A model generated the notes under the pieces. The model worked only from the letters and a program-made list of their open reading frames with translations. It made no database searches and was not told the DNA's origin. A stretch of DNA of 34,150 bases, from assembly GCA_002413305.1 (NCBI GenBank), contig DHWS01000021.1, positions 48,805 through 82,954 on the forward strand. The letters run 5' to 3'. Shown here piece after piece: positions 15,897 through 23,782 of the stretch (position 1 is its first letter; each line of letters begins with the position of its first letter). A program made the translations under genes and the position numbers. Source of the DNA: Actinobacteria bacterium UBA5176 (GTDB taxonomy: Bacteria; Actinomycetota; UBA4738).

Positions 15897-16718
15897 ATGA
15901 GCGGGGAGCCCCCCAGCCTGGTCGGGATCTTCGGCACCGGGGTCATGGCCCACGGGATCGCCCGCCTCTGCCTGGCGCGCGGGATGGGGGTCGTGGTGCG
16001 GTCAGGGAGCGACCGGCGGGCCATCGACCTGACCGCCCAGCTGGAGCGCGAGAACCCCCGATACTTCGTGTCCGCGTCGGTGGAGGACCTCCCGAGGTGC
16101 GAACTGTTCCTCGAGGCGACCGTCGAGGAGGCGGAGACGAAGTGCCGGGTCTTGGCCGAGACGGAGCCGAGCCTGCCGGAGGACGCGCTGATCGCTACGA
16201 CGACGTCGTCCCTTTCGATCACCGCGCTGGCCTCCGCACTGCGAGCGCCGGAACGCTTCCTCGGACTGCACTTCTTCAACCCCGTCTCGAAGATGAAGCT
16301 GGTCGAACTGGTGGCCGGGGTCCGGACGTCCCGGGAGACTGTCGAGCGTGGGCGGCGGTTCGTCGAGCGCCTCGGCAAGCACCCGCTCGGCTCGCCCGAT
16401 CGTGCCGGCTTCCTGGTCAACCGGCTGCTGTTCCCGTACCTGAACGCCGCGGCGCGGCTCGCCGAGAGCGGATTCGCGACCGCTGCCGAGGTGGACCTCG
16501 CCATGTCGCTGGGGGCGGGGCATCCGATGGGGCCGTTCGCGCTGATCGACCTGATCGGGGCCGACGTGACGGCGACGATCGGCGATTCGCTCCACAAGGA
16601 GTTCGGGCGAAGCGGGGATTCGCCCCCTCCCGAGCTCCGGCGGCGGGTCACAGCCGGCCGACTCGGCCGCAAGACGCGCCAGGGCTATCACCCGTATCCG
16701 AAGAAGAAGAGGGCGTGA
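15897..16718 (+). CDS. 3-hydroxyacyl-CoA dehydrogenase (3-hydroxybutyryl-CoA dehydrogenase type)
   Basis: A 273-aa NAD-dependent enzyme oxidising 3-hydroxyacyl-CoA to 3-ketoacyl-CoA, or working in reverse. The Rossmann loop is GIFGTGVMAHGIA (residues 10-22). The catalytic dyad H125 and E137 lies in LGLHFFNPVSKMKLVELV, and N175 in GFLVNRLLFPYLN. The C-terminal domain includes GHPMGPFALIDLIGAD and ends RQGYHPYPKKKR. The protein is about ten residues shorter than typical HBD enzymes. No other beta-oxidation gene is in its transcript. It is convergent with the M20 peptidase, 12 bases away. Confidence 0.92.
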   Translation: MSGEPPSLVGIFGTGVMAHGIARLCLARGMGVVVRSGSDRRAIDLTAQLERENPRYFVSASVEDLPRCELFLEATVEEAETKCRVLAETEPSLPEDALIATTTSSLSITALASALRAPERFLGLHFFNPVSKMKLVELVAGVRTSRETVERGRRFVERLGKHPLGSPDRAGFLVNRLLFPYLNAAARLAESGFATAAEVDLAMSLGAGHPMGPFALIDLIGADVTATIGDSLHKEFGRSGDSPPPELRRRVTAGRLGRKTRQGYHPYPKKKRA

Positions 16719-16720
16719 CG

Positions 16721-16741
16721 CCGGCGGTGGTCAGCCGCCGG
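16721..16741. terminator. Hairpin between convergent genes
   Basis: CCGGCGG (16721-16727) pairs with CCGCCGG (16735-16741) around a seven-base loop. It sits exactly between the stops of the two convergent genes and overlaps the M20 stop codon. No T-tract follows on either strand, so it may work as a bidirectional barrier rather than a classical terminator. Confidence 0.4.
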
Positions 16742-17930
16742 AAGCGATCAGTGCGGCCAGCATCGTGATCCGTGGCACGACCGAGGTGAGGTCGAGCCAT
16801 TCGTTCGGGGCGTGATCGCCCCCTCCGACCGGTCCCAGGCCGTCCAATACGGGCACGCCGATCCCGGCGACGGGGTTGGCGTCCGACGCCCCGCCGGTCG
16901 CGGCGTCCCGAAGGTCGAACCCGACCTCGGCGGCGATGGCCTGGGCGCGTTCGACCAGCTTCCCGGTCGCCTCGGTCTTCTCCATGGGCGGGAACCCGCC
17001 ACCCCGGATCATCTCCATGCGGGTCTCGGGTACCACCGGGGTGCCGAGCAGGAGCTCGATCTCGTCGAACACCTCCTCCTGCGCGGCCAGGGTCGGCACG
17101 CGGACGTCCACTCGAAGGTCGCATCGCTCGGCCACCACGTTCGGCCGGATCCCGCCCGAGATCTGTCCGACGTTCACCGTCACGCCGACCCACCGGCCGT
17201 TCAGCCCGTGCAGGGCCAGGATGGTGTGCGCGGCCTGGAGGATGGCCGAACGTCCGCGTTCGGGCTCCACACCGGCATGGGCCGCGCGGCCGAGCACGCT
17301 GACCCGCACATCGGTCACGCCCTTGCGGGCGGACACGATGTCGCCGTTCTCCCGGGCGCCCTCCAGCACGAAGCAAAGGTCCGCGTCTCGGGCCTGCTCG
17401 AGGATCAGCGGGCCGCTGAAGGGCGAACCGATCTCCTCATCGGGGTTGCACACGTAGGCGATGTGGCCGAAGTCGCCGAACCCGGTCGCCTGCAGCGCCG
17501 TCATCGCGTAGAGCCCGGCGAGGAGCCCACCCTTCATGTCGGACACCCCCGGCCCAAGCGCCAGCGAGCCGTCCACGCGGAACGGGCGTTCGGCGGCGGT
17601 CCCCGCCGGGAACACGGTGTCCATGTGCCCCACCAGCAGGACCCTCCGGCCGGCGGGGGCGCCTCCCGCGAGGCGAGCGATCACCGCATCGCCCAGCCGG
17701 TCCTCGCCTCCCTGCCCGGGCGAATGATGGACCCTGGCCACCTGCCAGCCGGCCGCTTCGAAGCGTTCCTGCATGAAGCTGGCGACTCGGTTGACCCCCT
17801 CCGGGACGAACGTGCCGCAATCGAGGTCGACCAGCGTGCGGAGGTCGGAGACGTACGCGTCGTAGGAACGTTCGACCTGCCGGCGGATGTCCGAGACGGT
17901 GGGGGAAGAAGAGCCGTGCTCCGGCGTCAC
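16731..17930 (-). CDS. M20 family metallopeptidase (carboxypeptidase G2-like)
   Basis: A 399-aa di-zinc hydrolase. Metal ligands are visible in order: H102 (VGHMDTVFPAG), D131 (GVSDMKGG), E165/E166 (PDEEIGSP, general base and ligand), E190 (FVLEGAREN) and H373 (GDHAPNEW). The dimerisation domain lies at about 205-310. It resembles CPG2/ArgE-type enzymes that remove a C-terminal amino acid or an N-acyl group. No signal peptide is seen, so it is cytoplasmic. The start GTG overlaps the upstream stop (GTGA). Because the region encodes cyanophycin enzymes, a role on small Asp/Arg peptides is conceivable, but nothing in the sequence shows it. Confidence 0.9.
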   Translation of the reverse strand: MTPEHGSSSPTVSDIRRQVERSYDAYVSDLRTLVDLDCGTFVPEGVNRVASFMQERFEAAGWQVARVHHSPGQGGEDRLGDAVIARLAGGAPAGRRVLLVGHMDTVFPAGTAAERPFRVDGSLALGPGVSDMKGGLLAGLYAMTALQATGFGDFGHIAYVCNPDEEIGSPFSGPLILEQARDADLCFVLEGARENGDIVSARKGVTDVRVSVLGRAAHAGVEPERGRSAILQAAHTILALHGLNGRWVGVTVNVGQISGGIRPNVVAERCDLRVDVRVPTLAAQEEVFDEIELLLGTPVVPETRMEMIRGGGFPPMEKTEATGKLVERAQAIAAEVGFDLRDAATGGASDANPVAGIGVPVLDGLGPVGGGDHAPNEWLDLTSVVPRITMLAALIASGG

Positions 17931-18625
17931 TCCCCGGCGACCTCCTCGGCCGGTTCGGTGCCGTTCGCCTCCGGGGCGCCCTCCTCGGCCGACCCACCAG
18001 CCGGGGTCTTGAGGATGCGCAGGAGGGCCTCCATCTCGTTATCGGAAGGGGTCGCGGTCACCCCGCGCCCCCGGGCCGCGGCGAGCACGGTTCGCAGGTT
18101 CGCTTCGGCCATCTCGAGCTTCGTCTCGAGCTCTTTGACCCGTTCGAAGAGCCGCGAGGCGCGCTGCTCAGCCTCGATCCGGGTGGCCTTGTTGTCCTTG
18201 GCCTCCCGGCGAAGATGGTCGGCAGCCGCGATGGCCTCGCCGGCCTCTCGGCCCAACTCGATCACCCGTTCGACCACAGCCCGCCCGAGGTCGGAGTAGG
18301 TCGGCCTTCGTTCGCCGTCCGGTGTCTCAGCGCGGCCGCCGCCGGCCTTGCGCCGCGGCTTGCGCTTCCGGGGAGCGCGGGGAACCGATTCCGGCTCGCC
18401 GGGATCGAGTGGGCGCGGGTCGATCAAGCGGTAGCGGCCGTCCTCGACTTCCAGACGGCGGCGCGCGGCAAGGGCGCGGACAGCTCTCGCGACTGCCAGA
18501 GGATTCGGCAGTCCGGCCTCCCTGCCAATGTCAGCAGGTGGCCGATCCAAGAGGTCGCCCGGAGCAGTCGTCGCCGAAGCGACGGCTAGGAATGCATTGG
18601 CGGCCTGTAGGCTCTGCTCGTTCAA
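17927..18625 (-). CDS. Winged-helix-like / coiled-coil protein of unknown function
   Basis: A 232-aa protein I do not recognise. Residues about 10-67 look like a small winged helix: helices through GREAGLPNPLAVARAVRALA, then a short hairpin RLEVEDGRYRLID. A strongly basic linker follows (APRKRKPRRK, 84-93). A long charged helix or coiled coil spans about 110-186 (EAEQRASRLFERVKELETKLEMAEANL is the core, near 151-178). The acidic tail is disordered. The TTG start at 18625 is chosen because AAGGGGA lies six to seven bases upstream and the next starts lack one. It is co-translated with the M20 peptidase (GTGA overlap) and divergent from the CphA-like ligase. A DNA-binding role is inferred from the basic, winged-helix N-terminus. 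Confidence 0.6.
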   Translation of the reverse strand: MNEQSLQAANAFLAVASATTAPGDLLDRPPADIGREAGLPNPLAVARAVRALAARRRLEVEDGRYRLIDPRPLDPGEPESVPRAPRKRKPRRKAGGGRAETPDGERRPTYSDLGRAVVERVIELGREAGEAIAAADHLRREAKDNKATRIEAEQRASRLFERVKELETKLEMAEANLRTVLAAARGRGVTATPSDNEMEALLRILKTPAGGSAEEGAPEANGTEPAEEVAGE

Positions 18626-18689
18626 GAGATCCCCTTACCGACGGTGCTAGATAGTGACAGTTTTCAAAGCGAGACGCAATGGGCGGCGG

Positions 18690-18695
18690 TAAAGT
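18690..18695 (+). promoter_or_regulatory. Putative leaderless -10 box of the CphA-like ligase gene
   Basis: TAAAGT is seven bases before the ATG at 18703 and there is no Shine-Dalgarno. The box lies within the 5' end of the longer open frame that starts at 18679, which favours 18703 as the true start. Confidence 0.45.
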
Positions 18696-18702
18696 CCCCG
18701 GC

Positions 18703-20424
18703 ATGCCGCGCCGCGATGTCTCAGAGCCGGTCGAGCTTCGAGTCCTGGACGGACCGAACCTGTACTTCACACGCCCGGCAATCAAGTTGACGCTGGCCGT
18801 GCCCGGTTGGCTGGGGCTCTCCGAGGGCCGGGCCGCGGCCCTGGCCGCTCGGATGGGGCTGTCGGACGCGTCCCCCGTGTCCTACCGCCCTGGACCGCCG
18901 CGCTCCGAGGCGCGCCGCCGGTTCGTCCGCCGGATCGCCAGCCACGTGACCAAGCGGGTGGCCGAGGAGACCGGGACCTCGCTCGCTGTACGAGCCCGGC
19001 CCGGTTCGGAGCCCGACCACGTGGTTGTGGCCTATCCCTGGCAGCATCGAACCGCGGCGGAGGCCCTGGGGCAGGAGGTCGCCGCCCTGGTGACGAACGC
19101 CCTCGACGGCCGGCGTTCGTTCTCCCGCCTAGTGCGGGAGGCGGGCATCCGGCTTCGAGACGTCGAACCCGGCCCCATTCCGGTCGTGCCCGACCCCGCG
19201 ATCCCGGTGATCGCGGTGACGGGGACGAACGGGAAGACGACCACGGTTCGGCTGCTCGCCCACCTGGTCCGGGCGGCGGGCAGGACCGTGGCCTACTCCT
19301 CGACAGATGGCGTTTATGTGGGCGACCGGCTGGTGGAGGCGGGCGACTACTCGGGGTTCGGCGGCGCGGCGCGGGCGCTGGCCCAGCCTGGGGTGGACGT
19401 GGCGGTGCTGGAGACCGCCCGGGGCGGGATGTTGCTTCGGGGAATCGGGACGCTCCACAACGACGTGGCGGTGGTGACCAACGTCTCCGCCGACCATCTG
19501 GACCTCCATGGCATCCGGACCGTCGACCAGCTGGCCGAGGTGAAGTCCTCGGTCACCCGGATCACCCGGCCGGGCGGATGGGACGTCCTGAACGCCGACG
19601 ACCCCCGGGTGCTGGCCATGCGGCGGATCGCCCGGGGCCGGCCGTGGCTCTTCTCGCTGGACCCCGACCATCCGGCCATCCGCACCGTCCTGGGCGAAGG
19701 CGGCCGGGCCACCAGCGTGATCGACGGCGCGTTGTCGGTGCTCCTCCCCGGCCGGGATCCGCATCGCCTGCTGCTCCTTGAGGATGTGCCGGTCACCCTT
19801 GCCGGGATCTCCCGAAACAACGTGCAGAACGCGATGGCCGCAGCCTCCGCCGCCCTGGCGGTGGGTCTTCCCGAACGGGCGGTCGTGCGCGGGCTGAAGT
19901 CGTTCGTTCTGGACGAGGTGTCGAACCCAGGACGGGCGAACCTCTACGAGCTGGACGGCCGCATCGTGGTGATCGACTACGCGCACAACGAAGCGGGCAT
20001 GCGGGGCATGACGGAGGTCCTTCGCGGCCTATGCCGGCCCGGAGGCGAGGTCTGGCTCTCGTTCTGCACTGCCGGCGACCGGACGAACCAGATCCTCCAC
20101 GACCTGGGGTACACGGCCGCCCGGGGGAGCGACCACCCCTCGATCGCTGAACTCCCCCGATACCTCCGGGGACGCGATCCGCAGGATCTGTACGAGCGTC
20201 TTCGCGCCGGCGCGGAAGACGGCGGCGCGAAGGACGTGCCGGTGCTGCCCGACGAAGTGCACGCGCTGACGTGGATGCTCGACGAGTCTCGGCCGGGCGA
20301 CGTCATCGGGATCACCGCGCTGGGGCAGCGGCGCGAGCTGTTCGCCCTGCTGCGAGGACGCGACGCCGCGCAGGTCACCCCCTCGCGGGTCCGGGCCCTC
20401 GTCCGTCGTGCCAGGCGCACCTAG
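18703..20424 (+). CDS. CphA-like Mur ligase lacking the ATP-grasp domain
   Basis: A 573-aa protein related to cyanophycin synthetase but with one of its three modules missing. Residues about 10-134 align with the CphA N-terminal domain: VLDGPNLYFTRPAIKLTL here against VLRGPNFWSYEPAIRLLV in the CphA at 23779-26640. The chain then passes directly to a Mur ligase module (about 165-565). That module has P-loop GTNGKTTT (174-181), ETARGGMLLRG, VVTNVSADHLDLHGI, the likely carbamylated lysine K281 (QLAEVKSSV), LNADDPRV and VIDYAHNEAG (423-432). The roughly 300-residue ATP-grasp module of CphA is absent. Near the C-terminus, the EDKNTRGR segment of CphA is replaced by SIAELPRYLRGRD. The expected chemistry is ATP-dependent isopeptide ligation; substrates are unknown. 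An ATG at 18679 would add eight residues. Confidence 0.82.
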   Translation: MPRRDVSEPVELRVLDGPNLYFTRPAIKLTLAVPGWLGLSEGRAAALAARMGLSDASPVSYRPGPPRSEARRRFVRRIASHVTKRVAEETGTSLAVRARPGSEPDHVVVAYPWQHRTAAEALGQEVAALVTNALDGRRSFSRLVREAGIRLRDVEPGPIPVVPDPAIPVIAVTGTNGKTTTVRLLAHLVRAAGRTVAYSSTDGVYVGDRLVEAGDYSGFGGAARALAQPGVDVAVLETARGGMLLRGIGTLHNDVAVVTNVSADHLDLHGIRTVDQLAEVKSSVTRITRPGGWDVLNADDPRVLAMRRIARGRPWLFSLDPDHPAIRTVLGEGGRATSVIDGALSVLLPGRDPHRLLLLEDVPVTLAGISRNNVQNAMAAASAALAVGLPERAVVRGLKSFVLDEVSNPGRANLYELDGRIVVIDYAHNEAGMRGMTEVLRGLCRPGGEVWLSFCTAGDRTNQILHDLGYTAARGSDHPSIAELPRYLRGRDPQDLYERLRAGAEDGGAKDVPVLPDEVHALTWMLDESRPGDVIGITALGQRRELFALLRGRDAAQVTPSRVRALVRRARRT

Positions 20425-20514
20425 AGCGCCGGCCTCTGGTCGAAGGGGATCGGGGAACGCTCGCTCCTCCCACCCCGTCCTACGCGTACAACCAGGGAAA
20501 CGGGAGGTGGCGCC

Positions 20515-21420
20515 ATGTCCGGTCGCAAGGCGTTCGTCGGTTCGATCGTGCTCGCGATGGCCCTCGGGCTCTTCGCGGCGGCGTGCAGCTCGGCCCGGAC
20601 CACGGCCTCGGCTCCCAACGCGACAAGCTTGGGCAAGGGCGCGGCGGGCGCCCCCGCGGCACCGAGGAGCGCGCCCAACCAACAACGGAGCGAGGCGTTC
20701 GCCGGCACCGTCGACGTGCCGGTGCTTCAGCCGAAGGTCGTCAAGAACGCGGACCTGTCGCTCCGCGTGAAGGCTGGGACCTTCGCGGACGTGTTCCAGC
20801 AGGCCACGCTGGTCGCCGGCCGGCACGGCGGGTACGTCGCCTCCTCGCAGACCAACGGCAGCCGCCTGCACAGCGGGTCGGTCGTCATCCGCGTCCCCGC
20901 TGAGCAGTTCGACGCCGCGCTGGCTGACCTGCGGGGGCTGGGCCGCGTGGAGTCCGAACACGTCTCCGGCGACGACGTCACGGCGCAGTTCGTCGACCTC
21001 CAGGCTCGGCTGAAGAACTGGCAAGCCCAGGAGGCGGTGCTTCTCAGGCTCATGGACCGGTCCACGTCGATCTCGGACAGCGTCCAGGTCGAACAACAGC
21101 TCCAGGACGTCCAGCTGAACATCGAGGAGATCACCGGGCAGCTCCGCGTACTGGGCGACCAGGCCGACTACTCCACGATCACGGCCGGCATGGCCGAGGT
21201 CGCCCCCGTCGCCACCCAGCCGACGCAGCAGTCCCGGTTCGCCCGGGCATGGCGGACGGCCGCCCACGCGTTCGTCGCAGCCATGAGCGGCCTGGTCGTG
21301 GCGATCGTCTTCATCCTGCCCTTCGGCCTGCTGGCGCTGCTGGTGGCGCTGATCGTGCTGGCCATCCGCCGGCTACGGGCGCGGGTTCCGGCAGCTCCCA
21401 CGGCGCCCCCGGCTGGCTGA
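20515..21420 (+). CDS. DUF4349 lipoprotein
   Basis: A 301-aa membrane-anchored protein. The signal sequence ends in the lipobox LFAAAC with C24. A low-complexity Ala/Ser/Gly linker (25-65) follows, then the DUF4349 domain (about 70-240), which includes ADLSLRVKAGTFADVFQQA and a coiled-coil pair around residues 155-210. A C-terminal transmembrane helix lies at about 247-275, followed by a basic cytoplasmic tail (RRLRARVP). Function of the family is unknown. The Shine-Dalgarno GGGAGGTGG is at 20502-20510. A lipid anchor and a transmembrane helix in one protein suggest both ends are held in the membrane. Confidence 0.88.
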   Translation: MSGRKAFVGSIVLAMALGLFAAACSSARTTASAPNATSLGKGAAGAPAAPRSAPNQQRSEAFAGTVDVPVLQPKVVKNADLSLRVKAGTFADVFQQATLVAGRHGGYVASSQTNGSRLHSGSVVIRVPAEQFDAALADLRGLGRVESEHVSGDDVTAQFVDLQARLKNWQAQEAVLLRLMDRSTSISDSVQVEQQLQDVQLNIEEITGQLRVLGDQADYSTITAGMAEVAPVATQPTQQSRFARAWRTAAHAFVAAMSGLVVAIVFILPFGLLALLVALIVLAIRRLRARVPAAPTAPPAG

Positions 21421-21498
21421 GCCGAAGCGGTCGCCTCACACCGGCCCGGAACCGAATCCCCTGTCGTACGCTGCTGAAAGGGGAGGTGGCATCCGAAG

Positions 21499-23124
21499 GT
21501 GTCGAACACGTCCAAACGCCATCCGGGCAAGCGGACATCGGGCTCCCATGGTCCGTCGGAGCGGCGGAGCGGGGCGGTCGGCGGGCTGGGCGGCACGGCT
21601 GCGGTCGCCGCGCTGGCCGCCGTCGTCCACACGGTGGTCTCCTCCGTGCCGTTCCCACCGCTGTCCATCTCCCAGGTGCTGGTTCGAACCACCTCCGGCG
21701 GGGTAGACAGCTTCTTCATCGACCGCCTTGGCCACTGGGCGCAGCGGCTCGCGGTGGCCGGGACGTGCATCATGTTCCTAGCCTCCGGACTGGCGCTCGG
21801 GCTCCTCATCCCAGTGCTCCGGCGGCGGATGCATCCCTATGCCGCAGGGGCGCTGAGCCTCCTGCCGCTGTGGGTCGTGTCGTTCGCGCTCTACGTGGCG
21901 ATGCCCCAGTCGGTAGGCAGGTGGGTGTTCGCCGCCGCGACATTTCCCGTGTTCGTCGCGGGCGGCGTCCTCGGCGGGAGGGTGTTCCTTCGGCTTCGGG
22001 TCAGCACCGAGGGGGCGCCTGCGACCGGGTCCCAGGCGGTGGGGTACCGGAAGCCCACCGATCCCTCCCGCCGCATGGTCCTCAGGGCCGCGTGGTGGGG
22101 CGGGTTGGGGATGCTGCTGGGTGCGGCGAACCTCGGTCGCCTGGTCCGGCCGGGCAAGGACCCCGGAACCGAGGGTCTTCGATTGGCCCACCTGATGGTG
22201 GAGCCGATGCCGCCCCGCAGCCCTGGGGACGCCGCCTTCGCGCAGATCCCCGGTCTGACGCCGGAGGTCACGTCCATCGCGGCGCACTACGTGGTCGACG
22301 AGGAGATCATCGATCCGTCGATCGACGCCACCACTTGGCGCCTGGCGGTCGGCGGGCTCGTCGATCATCCGCTGCAGCTCACGTACGCGCAGCTGAAGGC
22401 GCTGCCGGCCGTCGAACGCCACCAGACCCTGGAATGCGTCAGCAACAAGGTGGCGGGCCACCTGATCTCGACAGCGAAGTGGATCGGCATCCCGCTCCCC
22501 GAGATCCTCGACCGGGCTGGCGTGGAGTCCGGGGCGGCGGAGGTCGTGTTCGAGGCGGCGGGGGGGTATTCGGACTCCCTGTCGATCGACCAGGCCATGG
22601 ACGAGAGCACCCTGATCGCGATCGGCATGAATGACCACGTGCTGCCGCGAAGCCACGGATTCCCTGCCCGGCTCCTGTCGATCGGCACCTATGGGATGAA
22701 GAACCCGAAGTGGCTGACGGGGATCCGGGTCGTGAGCCGGCCGTACGCCGGCTTCTGGGAGCAGCGCGGCTGGTCGAAGCCAGCCGTGGTGAGGACGTCC
22801 TCCCGGATCGACGTCCCCGTGGACGAGTCACAGATCGGCCGCTCGGCGACCATCGCGGGCATCGCCTTCGCCGGCGACCGGGGCATCTCGAAGGTCGAGG
22901 TCTCGACGGACGGCGGGAAGTCGTGGGCGCCCGTTCAGCTGGAGACGGCGCTCGGCCCGTACACCTGGCGGCGATGGCTCTATCGGTGGACCCCGTCGGC
23001 GCGGGGACGGCGGGAACTCCTGGTCCGGGCGACGGACGGGCGGGGTCACCTGCAGTCGCCGCAGATCGCGGACCCGTTCCCGAGTGGCTCTGGCGGGTAC
23101 GACTCCGTCGACGTCAATCACTGA
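21499..23124 (+). CDS. Membrane-anchored sulfite-oxidase-like molybdopterin oxidoreductase
   Basis: A 541-aa protein. The N-terminal third has about four transmembrane segments (roughly 30-48, 82-105, 115-135 and 141-160), and a short hydrophobic helix near 195-210 leads into the catalytic part. Residues about 265-430 form the SUOX-type molybdopterin domain with the cofactor-binding cysteine C313 in HQTLECVSNKVAGHL and RLLSIGTYGMKNPKWLTGI. The C-terminal part (about 445-540) is the Mo-co dimerisation domain, with ISKVEVSTDGGKSWAPV and SARGRRELLVRATDGRG. The start is GTG at 21499, with GGGAGGTGG at 21481-21489. The catalytic domain should lie outside the membrane. Substrate is unknown; the fused membrane region suggests electron transfer to a membrane partner. 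Confidence 0.9.
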   Translation: MSNTSKRHPGKRTSGSHGPSERRSGAVGGLGGTAAVAALAAVVHTVVSSVPFPPLSISQVLVRTTSGGVDSFFIDRLGHWAQRLAVAGTCIMFLASGLALGLLIPVLRRRMHPYAAGALSLLPLWVVSFALYVAMPQSVGRWVFAAATFPVFVAGGVLGGRVFLRLRVSTEGAPATGSQAVGYRKPTDPSRRMVLRAAWWGGLGMLLGAANLGRLVRPGKDPGTEGLRLAHLMVEPMPPRSPGDAAFAQIPGLTPEVTSIAAHYVVDEEIIDPSIDATTWRLAVGGLVDHPLQLTYAQLKALPAVERHQTLECVSNKVAGHLISTAKWIGIPLPEILDRAGVESGAAEVVFEAAGGYSDSLSIDQAMDESTLIAIGMNDHVLPRSHGFPARLLSIGTYGMKNPKWLTGIRVVSRPYAGFWEQRGWSKPAVVRTSSRIDVPVDESQIGRSATIAGIAFAGDRGISKVEVSTDGGKSWAPVQLETALGPYTWRRWLYRWTPSARGRRELLVRATDGRGHLQSPQIADPFPSGSGGYDSVDVNH

Positions 23125-23144
23125 TCGGCCGGGGGCCGTTCCTG

Positions 23145-23178
23145 CCGTCCTGATGCCGGATGTTCCTCGGAAGGACGG
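23145..23178 (+). terminator. Possible hairpin after the molybdopterin oxidoreductase gene
   Basis: CCGTCCT (23145-23151) and AGGACGG (23172-23178) can pair over a 20-base loop. It abuts the IS remnant, and no T-tract follows, so this is weak. Confidence 0.25.
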
Positions 23179-23692
23179 CTAGATGAACCTCCCACGGACA
23201 TCATTGAGGACCCGGTCGATCGGTCGGGCGCCATCAAGCCCTCCGTGCGGACGGTGTAGTTGTACCCCATGAGGTAGGCCGGTAGGGCGGCCACTCGGTG
23301 GGCGGCGCTCCGTTACGGGCGGCGGTACGCCCAGCCCCGGAGGAGGTGCCCGACCATGGCCTCAGCCTTGCCGTTGGTCCGCAGCGTGTAGGGCCGGGTC
23401 CGCTTGTAGGTGATCCCGTGTTCCGCCAGGCATGCGGCGAACGGTCCCGGGCGGTAGGGCGTCCCGTTGTCGGTCAGGATGGGCAGACCCGTCGAGGGCT
23501 CGAGTGGGCCTGGTCGAGCGGTTGCCAGGCCCTCTTCGCCAGCTCGCGGTAGCGCCCCACCCACTTGGACCCGGTCTGCCGGGACACCCCGGCCGCCCAG
23601 GACGCCCTGGCGACCGTCCACCCCTCCTCGATGACCCGTCGGCCCAGCGTGAGGCGGCCATGAACGGTCAGCCGCGCGCTGCCATGATGCAC
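23179..23692 (-). pseudogene. IS481-family transposase remnant
   Basis: Pieces of one transposase lie in several frames. From GTG 23692 the N-terminal helix-turn-helix is readable (RLTVHGRLTLGRRVIEEGW, then ASWAAGVSRQTGSKWVGRYR). The central catalytic core with the first Asp is missing. The C-terminal part resumes in another frame with the second Asp in LPILTDNGTPYRPGPF and the Glu in TNGKAEAMVGHLLRGWAYRR. An in-frame stop then interrupts it at 23313, and after another frameshift the end is readable as HRPHGGLDGARPIDRVLNDV, stopping with TAG inside the left CTAG. At least two frameshifts, one stop and a large deletion make it inactive. Confidence 0.85.
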
Positions 23693-23782
23693 GAGGCCCT
23701 CCCTTCGGTCGCGGCTTGGACACCACGAACCGAAAGGCAGGGCCACCCACGTGTCAACGATGTCTGTGGGCGGTTGAGCTAG
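23179..23782 (-). mobile_element. Decayed IS481-family insertion sequence
   Basis: Both ends are bounded by CTAG (23179-23182 and 23779-23782), matching the known CTAG preference of IS481-type elements and acting as the target-site duplication. Just inside lie imperfect inverted ends: ATGAACCTCCCACGGACATC at the left, against CTCAACCGCCCACAGACATC read inward from the right. At about 600 bp it is roughly half the usual length. It sits between two convergent genes. Its right CTAG contains the stop codon of cphA. Confidence 0.8.

Noticed and set aside
18703..20424. Possibility that the CphA-like ligase is a pseudogene of cphA with an internal deletion
   Set aside because: The frame is intact, all Mur motifs are kept, and divergence from the local CphA is spread along the whole chain, so it is an old, maintained paralogue.
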